Shown: in pieces, positions 63,428 to 64,000 of the stretch
Position numbering within the stretch: position 1 is the stretch's first letter
Layout: each line of letters opens with the position of its first letter
NCBI GenBank assembly: GCA_017427775.1
Contig: JAFRSD010000017.1
Span: 1-64,000, forward strand
Reading direction: 5' to 3'
From: Lachnospiraceae bacterium
GTDB taxonomy: Bacteria; Bacillota; Clostridia; Lachnospirales; Lachnospiraceae
DNA: 64,000 bases
The notes under the pieces: generated by a model
Database searches by the model: none
What the model saw: the letters and a program-made list of their open reading frames with translations, nothing else
Told to the model about the DNA's origin: nothing
Position numbers and translations under genes: made by a program

Positions 63428-64000
63428 ATGACTGAAGAACCGAAGAAACAAAGCCGCTTTCCAAAAAGACATTATGTCCAGCTGATGGCTGCGGTTCTTT
63501 ATAACTGCAACTTCCGCGGATTTGCCGAAGGAAAGATTTATAAAGGCGACACGAAAGGCGTCTGCGTGCCGGGGCTTAACTGCTATTCCTGCCCGGGTGC
63601 CGTCGCGTCATGTCCTCTCGGCAGCCTCCAGACGGCTCTCGTCGGTTCACGCTACCGGATTCCTTACTATATCCTCGGTACCATTCTGCTGTTCGGTCTC
63701 TTTCTCGGACGGTTCGTCTGCGGCTTCCTGTGTCCGTTCGGACTGATTCAGGATCTTCTGCATAAGATTCCCGTTCCGAAGATCAAAAAAAGCCGCGTGA
63801 CGCGGTTTCTGTCGCTGTTTAAGTATGTTGTACTGTTCGTATTTGTCCTGCTCATTCCGCTCTGGAAGCTGGCGCCGGGCTTTTGCAAATATATATGCCC
63901 CGCGGGAACATTTGAAGCAGGCCTCCCTCTTGTTTTCAAGAATGCCTTTCTGCGGACGCTGACCGGGCGGCTCTTTACATGGAAGGTGTTCCTGCTCTGC
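63428..64000 (+). CDS. 4Fe-4S membrane protein, NapH/RnfC-like (cut by window edge)
   Basis: The frame is open from ATG 63428 (AAAGGA upstream) to the right edge, 191 codons. It has four or more helices and paired Cys motifs (CVPGLNCYSCPGAVASCPLG; FVCGFLCPFGLIQDLL; FCKYICPAGTFEAG), the hallmark of NapH/YccM-like quinol or electron-transfer proteins. The first Cys-rich part lies just before the first helix. Pairing with TlpA suggests export of electrons to surface disulfides; this is inference. Confidence 0.82.
   Translation, partial: MTEEPKKQSRFPKRHYVQLMAAVLYNCNFRGFAEGKIYKGDTKGVCVPGLNCYSCPGAVASCPLGSLQTALVGSRYRIPYYILGTILLFGLFLGRFVCGFLCPFGLIQDLLHKIPVPKIKKSRVTRFLSLFKYVVLFVFVLLIPLWKLAPGFCKYICPAGTFEAGLPLVFKNAFLRTLTGRLFTWKVFLLC

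Overview
The window reads as a chromosomal segment of an anaerobic Gram-positive bacterium of the Clostridia, most like Lachnospiraceae. This is inferred from gene content and signals, since no rRNA is present. The clues are strong AGGAGG-type ribosome binding sites, sigma-A promoters with 17-bp spacers, type III glutamine synthetase, LL-diaminopimelate aminotransferase, a split glutamate synthase, an ANTAR regulator, EFR1-type flavodoxin/ferredoxin proteins and several Fe-S oxidoreductases. No tRNA, rRNA, CRISPR array, insertion sequence or phage gene was found.

Layout. From 1 to 24.4 kb lies an AT-richer accessory region, almost all on the minus strand: a chromate transporter cut by the window edge, a frameshifted zinc-ribbon membrane protein, four GNAT acetyltransferases plus one remnant, two nucleoside phosphorylase-family enzymes, a phosphoesterase, a TetR-EFR1 operon under a long palindromic operator, an AbiE toxin-antitoxin pair, three ECF sigma factor modules with membrane or lipoprotein partners, an enlarged RNA 2'-phosphotransferase (KptA), metalloprotease-like proteins and an ASCH-SAP fusion. 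From 24.4 kb the DNA becomes visibly more GC-rich and housekeeping in character: a GH31 glycosidase and a D-2-hydroxyacid dehydrogenase, then a minus-strand nitrogen assimilation operon (glnN, ammonium transporter-PII fusion, asnB, pyrG, purF, carA, carB, dapL; 42.4 down to 28.0 kb). Divergent from it, on the plus strand, come an amidase-family gene and a glutamate synthase operon in five parts, followed by a type I glutamine synthetase and an ANTAR regulator (42.7-51.1 kb). From 51 to 64 kb are membrane, lipid, redox, ABC transport, aldo/keto reductase and Mrr-type nuclease genes, ending in a TlpA-like lipoprotein and a 4Fe-4S membrane protein cut by the right edge.

How they work together. 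The two nitrogen operons make and spend glutamine. Ammonium enters through the Amt-PII fusion, is fixed by GlnN or GlnA, and is moved to glutamate by the synthase or to Asn, CTP, purines and carbamoyl phosphate by AsnB, PyrG, PurF and CarAB. Both operons start with an RNA leader in which a hairpin with a six-base loop (A at loop position 1, G at position 4) sits at the predicted 5' end and shares bases with an intrinsic terminator. That is the signature of an ANTAR protein target, and an ANTAR protein is the last gene of the second operon. The glnN leader carries two such units in tandem. This linked circuit, a self-encoded antiterminator with single-hairpin targets controlling nitrogen uptake, assimilation and use, is the most interesting system in the window.
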